From: Lysobacterales bacterium
GTDB taxonomy: Bacteria; Pseudomonadota; Gammaproteobacteria; Xanthomonadales; Rhodanobacteraceae
Reading direction: 5' to 3'
DNA: 64,000 bases
NCBI GenBank assembly: GCA_016707485.1
Contig: JADJHN010000001.1
Span: 496,001 to 560,000, forward strand
Below are positions 35,963-45,432 of this stretch, one piece after another (within the stretch, counting starts at the first letter, position 1; each line of letters begins with the position of its first letter). Made by a program: the position numbers and the translations under genes. The notes beneath the pieces are model-generated. The model searched no databases, was not told the DNA's origin, and saw only the letters and a list, made by a program, of their open reading frames with translations.

Positions 35963-37270
35963 TCACCCCGCCAAACGCGATTCGAGCACGTCCGGCAGAT
36001 GCAATCGCGCTGCCTTCATACAGAATGGCAATGCCCATAGGCGCAAATCCGGGCTGTGACGAAAACTGAACTCCAACGGCGCCTGAAAGGCGTCCGTCAT
36101 CGGATAGACCAGCGCCAACTCACCCGCGCCGTTCAGATACGCATGGCCATAAGCGTGCAACTGATAGAAGTCTGCCTCGGAGAGGCCGTACTTGTTCAAC
36201 GTGCTCCCTGGCCTGGTGTCGAGCAGCTTCCACTTGGTATCCAGAACCATGCGCACCATCTGGCCTTCCTTGAGCAGAAGATCCGGCTGCAAACGGAACC
36301 AGGGCCGCTGTCTGTGCGTCGCCAAGTGCTCGCCGCGAACTTGTGTGGCAAGACGCAATGGTGCCGGTAGTTGCGCAGGCAGATGCCGTGTAACATAGGC
36401 CTCGAATAAAGCTTCCATCGGGAACAGAAGAGATGGTGCGGCGTGTGCACCACTGCTCGGCACCGGCGACCAACCACCGAGAATCAGCCGCGCCCACGCC
36501 AGCGCATCGGCGTAATTGGTCATGCCTCGATCGCGCCGCAATACCGCGAAGTCCGTGGCCGGTACCGGTGAGGGCGGCACATCCCCAAACACGAAAGCCA
36601 ACTCCCGCGCCAACTGCTGGTTTTCCCGAGTACTACTTTGTGCCAGCACGCGACGCAGCGCCGCATGCAGCAGTCGGTTTTCGGCACGATCGCTGGAAAA
36701 CTCATCGTGCGCGGTGAAGAATCGATCAGGACACATGCTGTTCCGACGCAGCTGCTCGTTGACCAACAATTTGCCACACAGGGCATACAGATCGCCCTCC
36801 CGCTGGCGGTAATCGCCACGCAAACCACGCTTGACGAGCTCGCGCACGCTGCCGAGGAACTCGGCGATGAACACCTCCGGCAATGGCATGCGCAACGCCA
36901 ATTGCTCCGCGCGTCCGGCGCGCACGTGGCGAAACCCCGGAAGGCAACGCAGCATGGCAACCAACAGCCACCTCGCCTCCGCTTCGCCACCACCGACAGC
37001 TCGAGCGACCTTGGGCAACACCTCGATGCGGGTGCCGTCAGCAGCCTGCACGATGCCGGCATAGCTCGTCAGCTGCAGAGCTTGTCGCCCACCCCAGCGG
37101 GCGGGTCGTATCCAAGGCGTACGGGCATCGGCATCACCGCGAAAGGACTGCTCTTCCAGCCAGCGAAACGCCGCACGCGGCACTACGCGCACGCCGGCTT
37201 GGGCAACCGCATCCGCTTCGCCGGCAATCAGCCGGTCGAACTCGTGTGCACTGATGACACCGCCCGCCAT
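35963..37270 (-). CDS. mcrC: McrC family nuclease subunit of a McrBC-type restriction system
   Basis: A 435-residue McrC homologue, the subunit that cuts DNA in complex with the McrB GTPase after recognition of modified cytosine. The C-terminal PD-(D/E)xK nuclease is visible as RLQPDLLL followed by VLDTKWKLLD; an N-terminal part with TSYAGIVQAADGTRIEVLPKVA matches the family. The ATG at 37270 lies four bases after the mcrB stop, so an operon is certain. The longer frame up to 37420 is not needed. Confidence 0.9.
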   Translation of the reverse strand: MAGGVISAHEFDRLIAGEADAVAQAGVRVVPRAAFRWLEEQSFRGDADARTPWIRPARWGGRQALQLTSYAGIVQAADGTRIEVLPKVARAVGGGEAEARWLLVAMLRCLPGFRHVRAGRAEQLALRMPLPEVFIAEFLGSVRELVKRGLRGDYRQREGDLYALCGKLLVNEQLRRNSMCPDRFFTAHDEFSSDRAENRLLHAALRRVLAQSSTRENQQLARELAFVFGDVPPSPVPATDFAVLRRDRGMTNYADALAWARLILGGWSPVPSSGAHAAPSLLFPMEALFEAYVTRHLPAQLPAPLRLATQVRGEHLATHRQRPWFRLQPDLLLKEGQMVRMVLDTKWKLLDTRPGSTLNKYGLSEADFYQLHAYGHAYLNGAGELALVYPMTDAFQAPLEFSFRHSPDLRLWALPFCMKAARLHLPDVLESRLAG

Positions 37271-37274
37271 CGGC

Positions 37275-39011
37275 CTATGCCAACGTCGAATAGATGCCGA
37301 CGTAGGTGTCCTCATGGTCGAACGCCTGCACATCCAGCCCATAACGGGCGCTGACGCCGTGTTCGTCCAAGCCATGGTCCCGCCCGAACAGGCGCTCAAG
37401 ATCGCCCTCCTCGCCATCACTGCGAATGACGAACTGCCTGCCCTCGCTTTTTTGGTTGTCGGCCAGTACCAATCGAATCTTGCGCCAATCCTCGAAGAAA
37501 TATTCTTCCAGCAGCGGCAAGATGCGCGTGCGAAAGACAGCCTTCAACGCGGCAAATCGCTCTACACCCTCCGGTATCTGCCCAAGGTCGATGAAGAAAG
37601 CATGACCGATAGCGTGGTCGCGGTCGTACAGACTTTCGATGCGGCGGTTGATTGCCTCAAGCATACGAGCGATTTTGATTTCGCCGACGCGCAAATCCTT
37701 CAGCAGCGTGATGTCCGGCAGCATCGGAACAAACTCGAAACGGCGACGCAGCGCGGTATCGAGCAGCGCCAGCGAGCGGTCGGCGGTGTTCATCGTGCCA
37801 ATGATGTCCACGTTGCGCGGCACACTGAACGCATCGCCCGAATACGGCAGCAGCACTGACAGCACATTCGCTGCGCCTTCGCGCTTGTCGGACTCGATCA
37901 GTGTGATTAGCTCGCCGAAAACCTTGCTGATGTTGCCGCGATTGATCTCGTCGATCACCATCGCAAAGCGGTACTGCGGCTCACGGCGGGCACGCTCGCA
38001 AAGCCGCTTGAACGCGCCGGGGCGAATTTCATAGCGCACCTGCCCGCCCTCAGCCTCATCGTCAAGCACCGGACGTAAACCTTCCACGAACTCCTCGTAG
38101 CCATACGATTGATGAAAAGTGACAAAGCTGTAGCGCTTGATCTGTTCAGATATTTCCGGAGGATTTCGGAACGCTTTTGCAACATCAATGGCATCTACGC
38201 AGGCATCCTCCCAGTCACCGGCAAAAAACCACACCGAATCTTCAGACTTATCGAATACCGCAGGCGCAAGTCGCAATTTTGTGTTTACCGTTGCCGAGTC
38301 AATTACAGTGTGATGCTGCAACGTTCCCCACATCACAGCTGAAACATTCTTGCTGTTCTTGACTTGGGAAATTGCCTGAATGAACGGATGGGCACGAAGT
38401 TGCGCCACTTTGGCTCTTCCGCCCAAATCATGCAGCGCTGCGGCAATTGCCTCCCACCAAGTCATGGTGACAATTCGCTCTGCAATGACCTGCTGACGCC
38501 ATTCCTCACCGCCAGCCTTGGCTTGTGTGTAGCCCTGTTTGAGCAACTCTGTCAGAGTCCACGTTTTGCCGGTGCCTGGTGGTCCGTAATAGATGCGGTT
38601 GAGTGGCAGCTCGACAGCTTCCGTGGAAAGCTCTGCATTCTTGTCCATCATGATTTCCTCGCGCACACTGGAGCTGAGGCGCGTTGTGGAAGAACTGTTT
38701 TCTATCAGCTGTATCGCACGATGGCAGTTGCGAAATTCTTGCTGCAACTGACTGCCTGACTTGTTGATTCCGCCATTTTCATTCGGCAACGCCCGACGGG
38801 CGTCCTCCATGCCAGCATGTGGGTTGTTCACCACCCAGCGCCAAATCCTTCCGTTGCTGGCATGGGAATTCTGCAATCGTCGCTCCATCAGTGCTGCCGC
38901 CGCTGCTGGCGTAGTGCCGGACGGAACATTTCCCTCGGCTGGCTGTGCAGCACCCTTCTTTAGAAATGCCTGTTCCAGCATCTCGCGGATGCGTTCAGTG
39001 TCTTCCATCAT
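37275..39011 (-). CDS. mcrB: McrB-type GTPase of a McrBC restriction system
   Basis: A 578-residue AAA+ protein. Walker A GPPGTGKTWTL (about 143-153), the family block SFVTFHQSYGYEEFVEGL, Walker B VIDEINRGNISKVFGELITL, and the GTMNTADRSLALLDTALRRRFEF segment with the MNTADRS signature of McrB GTPases. The first 140 residues, which normally recognise DNA, match no domain I know. Base composition of the 5' half is visibly more AT-rich than the surroundings, pointing to transfer. The start is uncertain: ATG 39011 or 39008, or 39083 further up. Confidence 0.88.
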   Translation of the reverse strand: MMEDTERIREMLEQAFLKKGAAQPAEGNVPSGTTPAAAAALMERRLQNSHASNGRIWRWVVNNPHAGMEDARRALPNENGGINKSGSQLQQEFRNCHRAIQLIENSSSTTRLSSSVREEIMMDKNAELSTEAVELPLNRIYYGPPGTGKTWTLTELLKQGYTQAKAGGEEWRQQVIAERIVTMTWWEAIAAALHDLGGRAKVAQLRAHPFIQAISQVKNSKNVSAVMWGTLQHHTVIDSATVNTKLRLAPAVFDKSEDSVWFFAGDWEDACVDAIDVAKAFRNPPEISEQIKRYSFVTFHQSYGYEEFVEGLRPVLDDEAEGGQVRYEIRPGAFKRLCERARREPQYRFAMVIDEINRGNISKVFGELITLIESDKREGAANVLSVLLPYSGDAFSVPRNVDIIGTMNTADRSLALLDTALRRRFEFVPMLPDITLLKDLRVGEIKIARMLEAINRRIESLYDRDHAIGHAFFIDLGQIPEGVERFAALKAVFRTRILPLLEEYFFEDWRKIRLVLADNQKSEGRQFVIRSDGEEGDLERLFGRDHGLDEHGVSARYGLDVQAFDHEDTYVGIYSTLA

Positions 39012-39106
39012 TTCGTCTGCCGCCCAATTCCCGTGACTCCCGCGCCAAACTACTGATACCGCCCCTTGTGACAAGGGCGCCATACCGCGCTCCTTGCAGT
39101 TTCAGG

Positions 39107-40738
39107 TCACTCCCACTCGATCGTCGCCGGGGGCTTGCCGCTGATGTCGTAGACGACGCGGGAGACGCCGCGCAGTTCGTTGATGATGCGGTTGGAGACA
39201 GTGCCGAGGAAGTCGTAGGGCAGATGCGCCCAGTGCGCGGTCATGAAGTCGATGGTCTCGACTGCACGCAGGGCGATCACCCATTCGTAGGCGCGGGCAT
39301 CGCCGACCACGCCGACGGATTTGACCGGCAGGAATACCGCAAAGGCCTGGCTGGTCTTGTCGTAGAGATCGGCCTTGCGCAGCTCCTCGATGAAGATCGC
39401 ATCGGCGCGGGCGAGCAGTTCGGCGTATTCGCGCTTTACTTCACCAAGGATGCGCACGCCGAGGCCCGGGCCGGGGAACGGGTGGCGGTAGACCATCGCC
39501 CGCGGCAGGCCGAGTTCGACGCCGAGTCGGCGCACCTCGTCCTTGAACAGTTCGCGCAGGGGTTCGACGAGGCCGAGCTTCATGTGCGCTGGCAGGCCGC
39601 CGACGTTGTGATGGCTCTTGATCACATGCGCCTTGCCGGTGCCGCTGCCGGCCGATTCGATCACGTCGGGATAGATCGTGCCCTGCGCCAGCCAGCGCGC
39701 ATTGGCCAACCTGGCCGATTCCTCGTCGAAGATCTCGATGAACAGGTTGCCGATGATCCTGCGCTTGGTTTCCGGGTCGCTGACGCCTGCGAGCGCGCTG
39801 AAATAGCGCTCGGCGGCGTTGACGCGGATGACCTTGACGCCCATGTGCTCGGCGAACATGGCCATGACCTGATCGCCTTCCTGCCAGCGCAGCAGGCCGG
39901 TGTCGACGAAGACGCAGGTCAGCTGCTCGCCGATCGCCCGATGCAGCAGGGCGGCGACAACCGAGGAATCGACTCCGCCGGAGAGGCCGAGGATGACTTC
40001 ATCCCTGCCGACTTTCTCGCGTACGCGGGCAATCTGGTCGTCGATGATGTTGGCGGCCGTCCACAACGTGCGACAACCGCAGATGTCGACGACAAAGCGT
40101 CGCAGCAGGGTTTCGCCTTGGCGCGTATGGGTGACCTCCGGATGAAACTGCACGCCGTACCAGCGCTTGTCTTCGTTGGCCATCGCGGCGACCGGAATGC
40201 GCTCGGTGCGTGCGGTGACGACGAAGCCGGGGGGCGCCGAGGCGACATGATCACCATGGCTCATCCACACGTTCAGGCGTGGCGGCTGGCCCGGGTGATC
40301 GTTCAAGCCATGCAGCAGTTCGTCTTTTGCGACGATTTCCACTTCGGCATGACCGAACTCGCGTGCATCCGCCGCTTCGGTCGAGCCGCCCAGCTGGGCA
40401 GCCAGTGTTTGCATGCCGTAGCAGATGCCGAGGATGGGCAGGCCCGCATCGAAAACCTGCTGCGGCGCCTTCGGTGCGCCTTGCAAGGTGGTCGATTCCG
40501 GCCCACCCGAAAGCACGATGCCCTTCGCCGCAAAGGCGGCAATTTCGGCCGGATCATGATCCCAGGCCCAGATCTCGCAATACACGCCGATCTCGCGAAT
40601 GCGCCGCGCGATCAGCTGCGTGTACTGCGCACCGAAATCGAGGATGAGGATCTTGTCGCTATGGAGCGGGGAATGGAGATCAGGGAATGGAGAATGGCCA
40701 GAGCCAATTGCGTCACGCCCATCTTCAACACCGTGCAT
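39107..40738 (-). CDS. guaA: GMP synthase (glutamine-hydrolysing)
   Basis: Class I amidotransferase plus ATP pyrophosphatase that converts XMP to GMP. The glutaminase part has GICYGMQTLAAQLGG with the catalytic Cys, and the synthetase part GLSGGVDSSVVAALL, ending in VYDISGKPPATIEWE. Homologues start a few residues before HSDKILILDFGAQYTQ; here no ATG, GTG or TTG lies there, and the nearest, ATG 40738, adds about 26 residues encoded by a GGGAATGG-type repeat. The total is 543 residues against about 525 in E. coli. It is downstream of guaB. Confidence 0.93.
   Translation of the reverse strand: MHGVEDGRDAIGSGHSPFPDLHSPLHSDKILILDFGAQYTQLIARRIREIGVYCEIWAWDHDPAEIAAFAAKGIVLSGGPESTTLQGAPKAPQQVFDAGLPILGICYGMQTLAAQLGGSTEAADAREFGHAEVEIVAKDELLHGLNDHPGQPPRLNVWMSHGDHVASAPPGFVVTARTERIPVAAMANEDKRWYGVQFHPEVTHTRQGETLLRRFVVDICGCRTLWTAANIIDDQIARVREKVGRDEVILGLSGGVDSSVVAALLHRAIGEQLTCVFVDTGLLRWQEGDQVMAMFAEHMGVKVIRVNAAERYFSALAGVSDPETKRRIIGNLFIEIFDEESARLANARWLAQGTIYPDVIESAGSGTGKAHVIKSHHNVGGLPAHMKLGLVEPLRELFKDEVRRLGVELGLPRAMVYRHPFPGPGLGVRILGEVKREYAELLARADAIFIEELRKADLYDKTSQAFAVFLPVKSVGVVGDARAYEWVIALRAVETIDFMTAHWAHLPYDFLGTVSNRIINELRGVSRVVYDISGKPPATIEWE
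40669..40698 (+). repeat. GGGAATGG-type simple repeat in the guaA 5' region
   Basis: The plus strand reads GGGGAATGGAGATCAGGGAA followed by TGGAGAATGG, a degenerate short repeat of the GGGAATGGGGAATGG kind found between genes in this bacterial order. A related stretch in the opposite orientation (TTTCCCATTCCCGACTCCCC) lies at 40796-40815. The repeat falls inside the N-terminal extension of guaA. Confidence 0.5.
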
Positions 40739-40822
40739 TGCACTCGCCTCTCGCAAAATGGCCACGACCACTCGGGCCTTCCTCCCCTTCCCTGTTTCCC
40801 ATTCCCGACTCCCCGCCCCACA

Positions 40823-42277
40823 TCAACCCAACTGATAGTTTGGCGCTTCCTTGACGATCTGGATGTCGTGGGGGTGGGCTTCGCGGACGCCGGCGCTGGT
40901 GACGCGGACGAATTGCGGGCGCGTGCGCATGTCTTCCATGGTGGCGCAGCCGCAATAGCCCATGGATGCGCGCAGGCCGCCGACCAGCTGGTGGATGATG
41001 TTGCGCAGCGGGCCGCGATAGGGAACGCGGCCTTCGATGCCTTCCGGCACGAGTTTTTCGGGATCCGAGGCATCCTGGAAATAACGGTCGCTGGAACCTT
41101 TCTCCATCGCCCCCATCGAACCCATGCCGCGATAGCTCTTGTACGAGCGGCCCTGGAACAATTCCACTTCTCCTGGACACTCCTCGGTGCCGGCAAACAT
41201 GCTGCCGAGCATGACGGTCGAGGCACCGGCGACGATGGCCTTGGCCAGGTCACCCGAATAGCGGATGCCGCCATCGGCGATCAGCGGGATTTCATCCTTC
41301 AGCGCATTGGCGACCAGATCGATCGCGGTGATCTGCGGCACACCGACGCCGGTGACGATGCGCGTGGTGCAGATCGATCCAGGACCAACGCCGACCTTGA
41401 CCGCATCGGCCCCGGCATCACGCAGGGCCAATGCCGCATCGGCGCTGACGATATTGCCGCCGATGACGTCGGTATGCGGAAAATTCTTCTTCACCCAGGC
41501 CACGCGGTCGATGACCGACTGCGCATGGCCGTGCGCGGTATCGACGATCAGCACGTCGACGCCGGCCTCGACCAGTGCCGCCACGCGGCGCTCGGTGTCG
41601 CCACCGACGCCCACGGCGGCGCCGACGCGCAGACGCTCGTGGTCGTCCTTGGCCGCGTGCGGGTTGTCGCGCGCCTTCTGGATGTCCTTGACCGTGATCA
41701 GTCCGCGCAACTGGAAGGCATCGTTGACGACCAGCACCTTCTCGATGCGGTACTTGTGCAGCAGGGCAAGCACTTCGTCTTCGCTGGCGCCTTCCTTGAC
41801 CGTGATCAGGCGATCCTTGCGCGTCATGATGTTCCTCACCGGATCATCGTGTTTCTTCTCGAAGCGCAGATCGCGACTGGTGACGATGCCGACCAGCTCC
41901 TCGTTGTCGACCACCGGCACGCCGGAGATGCCGTGTTCGCGCGTGATGCGCATGACATCGCGGATGGTCGTGTCGGGCCGCACCGTCAGCGGATCGCGGA
42001 TCACGCCGGCTTCGAACTTCTTGACCAGGCGCACTTCGGCGGCCTGCTGCTCCAATGACATGTTCTTGTGGATGATGCCGATGCCGCCGCATTGAGCCAT
42101 GACGATGGCCAGTCGCGCCTCGGTCACGGTATCCATCGCGGCGGACAGGATCGGTACATTGACGCGCAGGTTGCGGGTCAGGCGCGAGGAGGTATCGACA
42201 TCGCGCGGCAGGACGGTGGAATGACCGGGAACGAGGTAGACGTCGTCAAACGTCAGGGCTTCGGCGAGTAGGCGCAT
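40823..42277 (-). CDS. guaB: inosine-5'-monophosphate dehydrogenase
   Basis: NAD-dependent enzyme that oxidises IMP to XMP, the committed step of GMP synthesis. The 484-residue protein starts MRLLAEALTFDDVYLVPGHS. Two CBS domains lie at about residues 95-205 (HGISGVPVVDNEELVGIVTSR and the second near KVLVVNDAFQLRGLITV), and the catalytic Cys loop is GPGSICTTRIVTGVG. It precedes guaA in the same direction, as in most proteobacteria. Confidence 0.97.
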   Translation of the reverse strand: MRLLAEALTFDDVYLVPGHSTVLPRDVDTSSRLTRNLRVNVPILSAAMDTVTEARLAIVMAQCGGIGIIHKNMSLEQQAAEVRLVKKFEAGVIRDPLTVRPDTTIRDVMRITREHGISGVPVVDNEELVGIVTSRDLRFEKKHDDPVRNIMTRKDRLITVKEGASEDEVLALLHKYRIEKVLVVNDAFQLRGLITVKDIQKARDNPHAAKDDHERLRVGAAVGVGGDTERRVAALVEAGVDVLIVDTAHGHAQSVIDRVAWVKKNFPHTDVIGGNIVSADAALALRDAGADAVKVGVGPGSICTTRIVTGVGVPQITAIDLVANALKDEIPLIADGGIRYSGDLAKAIVAGASTVMLGSMFAGTEECPGEVELFQGRSYKSYRGMGSMGAMEKGSSDRYFQDASDPEKLVPEGIEGRVPYRGPLRNIIHQLVGGLRASMGYCGCATMEDMRTRPQFVRVTSAGVREAHPHDIQIVKEAPNYQLG

Positions 42278-42336
42278 GGGTCGCAGGCAGGCTGAGCAAG
42301 TCCGCTATTCTATCGGTTTCGCCCCTGATCCCGCCA

Positions 42337-44159
42337 ATGCAATCCAGCCTGATTCCCTCCGGACCCGCACGCCCGCATCGATTGGCCGACCTTGCCCAGG
42401 GCATGGCCCTGGTCGGCATCGTGCTCGCTGCGGCGCTGCTGTTCCTTGGCCGCGCCTGGCTGGTTGATGCGATTGTCGGCACCTATACCGGTTGCCACGG
42501 CTGCTTCGTCGCCGCTGCCCTCGGCGCGGATGCCTGGCTGTGGGCCGGCCTGCTTGGCCTGATGGCCCTGGTTGCGCTGAGCCGACGACGCCTGCTGCGC
42601 GGCCTCCTGATCCTGCTGGCATTTGCCCTGCTGGTGATCGTCGCGGCCGACCTGGTCATCTTCGACCTGCTCAACCAGCGCCTTCATCTCGGCGATATCG
42701 GCCGATTCGGCGGGGAATTCGCTGCCAACTGGAGTGTGCTCGAGGCAAACCTGCACTCGCCCCGGGGCTGGCTCAAGCTGGCGGGCGCGCTGCTTCTGCT
42801 CGCCCTGCCGGTGCTGGCCAGTGTTTCCACACGACCACGGCCACGCATGGCGCGGATATTCGGCGTGCTTGCGCTGTGCAGTGCCGTGGCTGCCCTGGTC
42901 ATCCACTTGCGCGACCCGGTGCACTATGTCCACGCCGTGTTGATCGACAACGTCCTTGCGGTCAACCTGCCGCAAACCAGCGTGCGCCCGTTCAGTGCCG
43001 GATTCCTCGACGCGCAGCGCCGCCTGCCGAAGCCGTGCCGCAGCAATGCGAACGCAACACTCAGGCCAGCCGACCCGATGTCATCGTCGTCCTCGTCGAA
43101 TCCCTGTCGTCCTGGCAAAGCCGGCTGCTCGGTGGTGCAGTCGACTGGACGCCACGACTCGACGCGATCGCCCGCGACAACCACTATTTCACGCGCTTCT
43201 ACGCCAACGGCTTCACCACCAGCGGTGCCGAAGTCGCCATTGGCAGCGGCCAGTTGCCGATTTATCCACCTGGCGTGCTCGAATACACCTTCGACCACTT
43301 TGCCGAGCGCCGCGGTTCCCTGCCTGGCCTGGCCACGGCCAATGGCTATGAATCGGCCTTTTTCACCCCCGGCGATACCGGTTTTCTCGATCTCGGCCGC
43401 TGGCTCCGGCAGATTGGCTTCGACACGATTTCCGGTGCCGATGATCCCTGGTATGCGGGGCGCGAGCGCTGGCAGTTCAACTCCGTCGAGGACAGCGTCT
43501 TCTACCAGCGCTTCGTCGATTGGCTCGATCACCGCGACAAGGCCAAGCCGTTTGTCTCGGTGTTGCTGACGGTGAGCAGCCATCCGCCCTTTCTCGATCC
43601 GCGCAGCCACAAGATCGATCCCGAGCGATCATTTCGATATGTCGACGAACAAATCGGCGTTTTCCACGAGGCCTTGCGCCAGCGCGGCTTTTTCGACCAT
43701 GGCGTCCTCATCGTCATGGGCGATCACCGAACCATGACGCCGCTGCACGAGGATGAATTCGCCGCGCATGGCGAGCGCGCCTACGCGCGGGTGCCGATGG
43801 TAGTCAGCGGCAAGGTGGAGATGCCGGCGGTGGTCGAGGATGCCTTCCAGCAGACCGACCTGCTGCCCTCGCTGGCCTGGCAGTTTGGCGCTGAACATTG
43901 CCGCTCCGCCTACAGCGGGAATTTCCTGCGCAGCGATCCCGAAGCACCGGCCATCGTCGTGCATGCACGCGGCGATGATCGCAACCGCATCGACATCTAC
44001 GAGGACGACAGCGTGTCGGGATTCCTGCTGGATGGCGATGAAAGCCGCTGGATCGGTGAAGCTCCGGACGATGCGGAACACATTGCCGCATGGATCAACG
44101 TGCAGCGTGCCGAGGCCGCGGCACGCGGCCAGCGCGTGCGCCAGGCCGGCAAGCGCTGA
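42337..44159 (+). pseudogene. LTA synthase-like membrane sulfatase, split by a frameshift
   Basis: The frame from 42337 encodes about five transmembrane helices (ALVGIVLAAALLFLGRA onward) and then the sequence VNLPQTSVRPFSAGFLDAQ. The C-terminal sulfatase domain continues in another frame from about 43035 with DVIVVLVESLSSWQSRL, the nucleophile segment ANGFTTSGAEVAIG and VLIVMGDHRTMTPL. The span of 1823 bases is one base short of an intact gene, so one nucleotide was lost near 43025-43050 (CCGAAGCCGTGCCGCAGC) or misread. Intact relatives transfer phosphoglycerol to membrane glycans. Restoring the frame would give about 607 residues. Confidence 0.72.
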
Positions 44160-44160
44160 A

Positions 44161-45015
44161 TCAGTCGAAAAACGTCTCGGCGGCTTCGAGGGTGTTCTCC
44201 ATCAGCGTGGCGACCGTCATCGGACCGACGCCACCGGGCACCGGCGTGATCCAGGCCGCGCGCTCGGCAGCGGTTGCAAACTCGACATCGCCGGTCAGGC
44301 TGCCATCCTCGCGACGATTGATGCCGACATCGATCACCGTGGCACCGCGCTTGATCCACTCGCCGCGAACCAGGCCGGGGCGGCCGACGGCAACGACGAG
44401 GATGTCGGCGGCAGCAATGAAGGCCGGCAAGTCCTCGGTGAAGCGATGGCAGACCGTGGTCGTGCACCCGGCCAGCAGGAATTCGAGGACCAGCGGGCGG
44501 CCAACGTGGTTGGACACGCCGACCACCACCGCGTGCTTGCCACGCACCGGTCGATCGGTGTTGGCGAGCAAGGTCATCACGCCCTTCGAGGTGCACGGTC
44601 GCAAGCCGCGCTGGCGCAGCACCAGGCGGCCGACGTTTTCGGCCTGGAAGCCATCGACATCCTTGCGCGGATCGATGCGGTTGATCAGGGCATTGGCATC
44701 GACATGCGCGGGCAGGGGCAACTGGACGAGGATGCCGTGCACGCTCGGGTCGGCATTCAGGCGATCGATCAGCGCCGCCAATTCAGCCTCCGGCGTGGCT
44801 TCCGGCAAGTCGAAGGCGAGCGACGAGAAGCCGACCCGCTCGCAGGCGCGCCGCTTGTTGCGAACATAGACGGCCGAGGCCGCCTCGTTGCCGACCAGGA
44901 TCACCGCCAATCCCGGTCGCGGCTTGCCGGCACGCACGCGCGCCCGCACCCGCGCGGCCAGGCGTTCGAGCAATTCGTCGGCAATCCGCTTGCCGTCCAG
45001 CAGACGTGCGCTCAT
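44161..45015 (-). CDS. folD: methylenetetrahydrofolate dehydrogenase/cyclohydrolase FolD
   Basis: Bifunctional enzyme of one-carbon metabolism that interconverts methylene- and formyl-tetrahydrofolate. The 284-residue protein begins MSARLLDGKRIADELL, has the YVRNKRRACERVGF segment (normally YVxxK, with Lys) and VQLPLPAHVDANALINRIDP, and the NADP-binding GVSNHVGRPLVLEFL. The C-terminal TPVPGGVGPMTVATLMENT is complete. It runs opposite to its neighbours. Confidence 0.96.
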   Translation of the reverse strand: MSARLLDGKRIADELLERLAARVRARVRAGKPRPGLAVILVGNEAASAVYVRNKRRACERVGFSSLAFDLPEATPEAELAALIDRLNADPSVHGILVQLPLPAHVDANALINRIDPRKDVDGFQAENVGRLVLRQRGLRPCTSKGVMTLLANTDRPVRGKHAVVVGVSNHVGRPLVLEFLLAGCTTTVCHRFTEDLPAFIAAADILVVAVGRPGLVRGEWIKRGATVIDVGINRREDGSLTGDVEFATAAERAAWITPVPGGVGPMTVATLMENTLEAAETFFD

Positions 45016-45123
45016 CGATACTCCATGGGAATGCGGGCATTATCCACGTCGACGCCGAAGCGCTCAAACGTGGCGCACCGGATTGCACCAGCCCGACAAA
45101 CGCCACCGTGACCGAGAACGCCG

Positions 45124-45429
45124 ATGACCGACATCAGCACCGAGCTTGAAGCCGCCGCCTTCCGCCGCCTGCTGCAGCACCTGAACGCGCGCAACGACGT
45201 GCAGAACATCGACCTGATGATCCTGGCCGGGTTCTGCCGCAATTGCCTTGCCGACTGGTATCGCGAGGCCGCCGAGCAGCGCGGCCACTCGTTGGACAAG
45301 GAACAGGCGCGCGAAATCATCTACGGCGAGCCGTTTGCCGCATGGAAGGCCAGGCACCAGCGCGAAGCCAGCGCCGAACAGCTTTCCGCGTTTGCCGCCG
45401 CGCAAAAAGCGCACGCGCAGGACGGTTGA
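45124..45429 (+). CDS. DUF1244 family protein
   Basis: A 101-residue protein of the DUF1244 family. The core motif DVQNIDLMILAGFCRNCLADWY is diagnostic, with two cysteines and histidines that may bind metal, followed by the conserved YGEPFAAWKARHQ. Its function is not known. It stands alone between the divergent folD and the convergent transporter gene. Confidence 0.9.
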   Translation: MTDISTELEAAAFRRLLQHLNARNDVQNIDLMILAGFCRNCLADWYREAAEQRGHSLDKEQAREIIYGEPFAAWKARHQREASAEQLSAFAAAQKAHAQDG

Positions 45430-45432
45430 GCG

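Noticed and set aside
38945..42058. Plus-strand open frame of 1037 codons
   Set aside because: Antisense to guaA and guaB, which are certain genes.
43035..44159. Sulfatase domain as a separate gene starting at GTG 43035
   Set aside because: No ribosome binding site, and the membrane part just upstream in another frame belongs to the same protein family architecture; a frameshift explains both parts better.
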